DNA of 9,089 bases from Sphingomonas sp. (lineage in GTDB: Bacteria; Pseudomonadota; Alphaproteobacteria; Sphingomonadales; Sphingomonadaceae): the NCBI GenBank assembly GCA_019747165.1, contig JAIERC010000230.1, positions 1-9,089 of the forward strand. Reading direction: 5' to 3'. The notes beneath the pieces were generated by a model, which made no database searches, had not been told where the DNA came from, and saw only the letters and a program-made list of their open reading frames with translations. This document shows positions 6,598-9,089 of this stretch, in pieces (the stretch's first letter is position 1; every line of letters starts with the position of its first letter). The position numbers were made by a program, and so were the translations under genes.

Positions 6598-8208
6598 TCA
6601 CCGCCCGCGTAACCGCTCCCCAAAGGCCGCGCTGGCGGAGCCGAGCTGGTCGGATTGGGTGCCAATGTCGGTGGCAACCCGTTCGATGAGATGGGCAAGG
6701 CCGACTGCGGCCTGGGCGTGATCGGCGAGTGCTTGCAGATCGGCCTGCACGGTCTGAGCATCGTCTCGCGCGCCATCAACGCCAGCCAGGATGCCGTCCG
6801 TTGCCCGGCGCTGCGCTTCGATCGCACGCGCAATGTCGGTGGCGCCAATCGCGATCCGGCCGACATTATTGGCCATCGCATCCACCGAGGCGGCGACATC
6901 CCCTGCATTGGAATCCATATCGGCGATATGTTCACCGATTTCGAGCGCGGCGGCGCGGGTCTGTGCGGCCAGTGCCTTCACCTCACCAGCGACGACGGCA
7001 AAGGCCGCGCCGGCCTCGCCCGATTGCGTCGCTTCGATCAGCGCATTGAGCGCGAGCGTATTGGTGCGCTGGGCGATGCGTTCGATTTTGGCGGTGATGC
7101 CGCGCACCATCGCACTGCTATCGGCCAGTTCGCGGGCCTGGGCGCGCGCCAGCGCGGACACGGTTTCGGCACTGGCAGTCGCGTTGACCTGCGCGGTGAC
7201 CTCTTGTGCAATCGCGCCAATCGCCGCGCGGAGATCGCCCGCGGCGCGCTGCACATCAGCCATGGATTGCGTCACTGTTACCGCGCGGGTGCGCACTGCC
7301 GAGACATGCGTGCCGCTGGCTTCGCCCAATCTGGTGAGTTTGGCGGTCGATCCACCCAGTTCCCGCACTGCGTCGCCCAGAATGGCGATCACCGCCGCCA
7401 CCGACGTGTCAAAACGCTGGGCATGTTCGGCCATCGCCAACTGCTGGGCATCAGCGGCGCGCTGCTGTTCGGCGATGCGGCGTTGTTCATGCGCGCGTTC
7501 AAGTGCGCGCTGATCATCAGCGGCGCGGCGTTCTGCATCAATGCGCCGTCGTTCAAGCGCGGCGAGATCAATGCCTGCCCGGGTGCGATCAGCAAACAGG
7601 CGCGCCTGGCCGATCGCCAGCGTCTGCAGCGCACCGACAAAGGCGATGATCGCGGCAACATAGAAAGCCGGCACGGGCACAATCGCGGTCAAATCGATCG
7701 TCAGCCGGACGGCCAGCACCCCCATGAAGATCAACGCCGCTTCGGGCAGCAGCGTAAAGATTGTGCCACCCAGGCAGATCACCGCAACATTGACGCAGAA
7801 TAGGCCCACCCGGTCTTCGCTGAGCGGTGCCATATTGAGCGCGCCGATCAGCACGAACCACGCCAGTCCAATCGCCAGCGCAAAGCCGTTAACGAAGCGC
7901 ACCCCTTGGTCCGGCGCGGCCAGCCGTCGCTGCAATTTATCCTGCCAGGTCAGCATGATCAGCCCCGCCACGGCGGCGATAATCGGCAGTGCCGCGATCA
8001 GGATCAGCGGCTGTTGGACGCGGAAAGCGTACAGCGCCGCCATCCCGATGGCGGTGCCCAGATTGAGCGGCGCAAAGCGCTGCGCCATCCGCATCGTCGC
8101 GGCGACGCGATCCGCGCGGCTCAACCCATCGATCGCAAAAAGCGACCGCACGGCGCGCAGCGGGCCGACCATAGGCATTTTTTGCAAATGGCGAATAAGT
8201 GCAGGCAT
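6598..8208 (-). CDS. Six-helix membrane protein with methyl-accepting chemotaxis signalling domain
   Basis: A 536-residue MCP-like receptor. About six hydrophobic segments fill residues 48-200 (approximately 48-62, 66-87, 106-124, 134-155, 157-173 and 177-200), with very short loops, so there is no periplasmic ligand-binding domain; sensing would be within the membrane, or by an unknown partner. A charged, Arg/Ala/Glu/Gln-rich coiled coil follows (about 205-265) instead of a recognisable HAMP domain. Residues 266-536 form the cytoplasmic helical hairpin; its tip is IAQRTNTLALNALIEATQSG (378-397) followed by FAVVAGEVKALA (403-414), clearly the MCP signature but with several substitutions at usually conserved positions. 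It should contact CheA/CheW if it is functional; none of these, nor CheR/CheB, is encoded in the window. The ATG at 8208 is kept although no Shine-Dalgarno is visible; ATGs at 8178 and 8172 are alternatives. It is convergent with mutS and divergent from glnD. Confidence 0.88.
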   Translation of the reverse strand: MPALIRHLQKMPMVGPLRAVRSLFAIDGLSRADRVAATMRMAQRFAPLNLGTAIGMAALYAFRVQQPLILIAALPIIAAVAGLIMLTWQDKLQRRLAAPDQGVRFVNGFALAIGLAWFVLIGALNMAPLSEDRVGLFCVNVAVICLGGTIFTLLPEAALIFMGVLAVRLTIDLTAIVPVPAFYVAAIIAFVGALQTLAIGQARLFADRTRAGIDLAALERRRIDAERRAADDQRALERAHEQRRIAEQQRAADAQQLAMAEHAQRFDTSVAAVIAILGDAVRELGGSTAKLTRLGEASGTHVSAVRTRAVTVTQSMADVQRAAGDLRAAIGAIAQEVTAQVNATASAETVSALARAQARELADSSAMVRGITAKIERIAQRTNTLALNALIEATQSGEAGAAFAVVAGEVKALAAQTRAAALEIGEHIADMDSNAGDVAASVDAMANNVGRIAIGATDIARAIEAQRRATDGILAGVDGARDDAQTVQADLQALADHAQAAVGLAHLIERVATDIGTQSDQLGSASAAFGERLRGR

Positions 8209-8329
8209 TCAATCAGCGTAGCGGCAGGATAGTTAATTATGCGGTAACGCGCTGCTCGCCGGGCATCGTCGGGGTCTGAGGGCGCGTTCTGGAGGTGACC
8301 GGGCAGAACAATGGCTGTATCCTGCGCTG
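8209..8329. promoter_or_regulatory. Divergent intergenic region between MCP-like gene and glnD
   Basis: This 121-base region must hold the 5' control signals of both neighbours. It contains an AT-rich patch (TAGTTAATTATG, 8230-8241), rare in this GC-rich DNA and a plausible melting region for a promoter of the MCP-like gene. A strong GGAGGTGA stands at 8291-8298. I could not pick a -35/-10 pair with confidence for either direction. Confidence 0.4.
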
Positions 8330-8346
8330 ATGGCCAGCCGATTTGA
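8311..8346 (+). CDS. Possible 11-codon leader ORF overlapping the glnD start
   Basis: An ATG at 8311 opens a short frame encoding MAVSCADGQPI and stops at TGA 8344-8346, 17 bases past the glnD ATG and in a different frame. GGAGGTGA (8291-8298) lies 12 bases before this ATG but 31 before that of glnD, so the only good ribosome-binding sequence here favours the small ORF. It could couple translation to glnD by termination and re-initiation. It may equally be a chance frame; no known leader-peptide motif is seen. Confidence 0.25.
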   Translation: MAVSCADGQPI

Positions 8347-9089
8347 CTCCCTGCCGCATCGCCGAACGATCATCGATCGGCGCGCAATTGCCGATACGCT
8401 TGCCGCCCTTGAGGCCAGTGATGCGGCCAGCATGCGTCAGACCGCAACGCGATTGCTCGCCTCAGCACTCGCCGATGGCCGCACCGAAATCGCCCGGCGG
8501 CTGAACGAGCACCCGTCGCGCGGGCTGGAAGCAGCCGCAGCACAGGCATTTCTGATCGATCAGATCATCCGCCTGCTCTATGATTTCATCACCGAACGAC
8601 TCTACCCCAAACCCAATGCGACGACGAGCGAACGGATCACCCTGATTGCCGTCGGCGGCTATGGGCGCGGCGAGATGGCACCATTTTCCGATGTCGATAT
8701 CGGTTTCCTCACGCCCTGGAAGCAGACCGCCTGGTCTGAGCAGGTGATCGAATCGATGCTCTATGCGCTGTGGGATCTGGGGCTAAAAATCGGCCATTCA
8801 TCGCGCTCGCTTGACGAGATGGTGCGCCAGGCCAAGGCGGACATGACGATCCGGACGGCCTTGCTTGAAGCACGCTATGTATGGGGCGATACGGATTTGT
8901 ACGACGAAGCCGCGCGCCGCTTCGCGGCAGAGGTCCAGACCGGCACCGCGCGCCAATTCATTGCCGACAAGCTCGCCGAGCGCAACGAACGCCACCGCAA
9001 GATGGGCGACAGCCGCTATGTCGTCGAACCCAATATCAAGGAGGGCAAGGGCGGCCTGCGCGATCTTCACACGCTGTTCTGGATGGGCA
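8330..9089 (+). CDS. glnD: Bifunctional [protein-PII] uridylyltransferase/uridylyl-removing enzyme, N-terminal part
   Basis: GlnD uridylylates and deuridylylates PII proteins (GlnB/GlnK) in response to glutamine, controlling glutamine synthetase and nitrogen gene expression. The first 253 codons are visible; the window ends inside the gene, which in this family runs to roughly 850-950 residues with HD and two ACT domains still to come. The nucleotidyltransferase motif is clear: VGGYGRGEMAPFSDVDIGFL with Gly109-Gly110 and the metal-binding Asp121 and Asp123. NIKEGKGGLRDLHTLFW (235-251) is the conserved GlnD signature after it. The N-terminus beginning MASRFDSLPHRR is, from memory, typical of sphingomonad GlnD, which supports the ATG at 8330. 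No Shine-Dalgarno lies at normal distance; the nearest, at 8291-8298, is 31 bases away. Confidence 0.95.
   Translation, partial: MASRFDSLPHRRTIIDRRAIADTLAALEASDAASMRQTATRLLASALADGRTEIARRLNEHPSRGLEAAAAQAFLIDQIIRLLYDFITERLYPKPNATTSERITLIAVGGYGRGEMAPFSDVDIGFLTPWKQTAWSEQVIESMLYALWDLGLKIGHSSRSLDEMVRQAKADMTIRTALLEARYVWGDTDLYDEAARRFAAEVQTGTARQFIADKLAERNERHRKMGDSRYVVEPNIKEGKGGLRDLHTLFWMG

Noticed and set aside
6655..7803. Long plus-strand open frame (382 codons) opposite the MCP-like gene
   Set aside because: Composition is low-complexity Arg/Gly/His/Asp, with no motif, while the opposite strand gives a coherent membrane and MCP protein.

Overview
The window is high-GC bacterial DNA with tightly packed genes. 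The protein sequences and the neighbourhood (NADP-malic enzyme divergent from mutS, with glnD nearby) point to an alphaproteobacterium, most likely a sphingomonad. That placement rests on recognising the proteins, not on a database search.

Layout, left to right. Positions 1-43 may hold the last codons of an upstream gene. An SDR-family oxidoreductase (84-872, +) has a good Shine-Dalgarno and all its catalytic residues. It meets, tail to tail with one base between, a type II toxin-antitoxin pair on the minus strand: a VapC-like PIN-domain toxin (874-1305) and a Phd/YefM-like antitoxin (1302-1547). The pair has a perfect inverted repeat just upstream of the antitoxin's ribosome-binding site. 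Upstream of it on the same strand is maeB (1600-3864), an NADP-malic enzyme fused to a phosphotransacetylase-like domain. maeB diverges from mutS (3972-6572, +), a full-length mismatch-recognition ATPase that probably has a leaderless mRNA. mutS converges on a minus-strand gene (6598-8208) for a six-helix membrane protein with a coiled coil and a methyl-accepting chemotaxis signalling domain whose hairpin tip is divergent. A 121-base intergenic region with a possible 11-codon leader ORF separates it from glnD (8330 to the window end, +), the PII uridylyltransferase, of which only the first 253 codons are visible.

Most of the window is chromosomal housekeeping: anaplerosis/NADPH supply (maeB), mismatch repair (mutS) and nitrogen sensing (glnD). 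The accessory-looking parts are the toxin-antitoxin pair between the SDR gene and maeB and the MCP-like gene between mutS and glnD. I see no tRNA, rRNA, CRISPR array, insertion sequence or phage gene, and no convincing multi-gene novel system. The most unusual items are the orphan six-helix MCP-like protein, the antitoxin operator/RBS arrangement, the predicted leaderless mutS start and the short leader ORF overlapping the glnD start.
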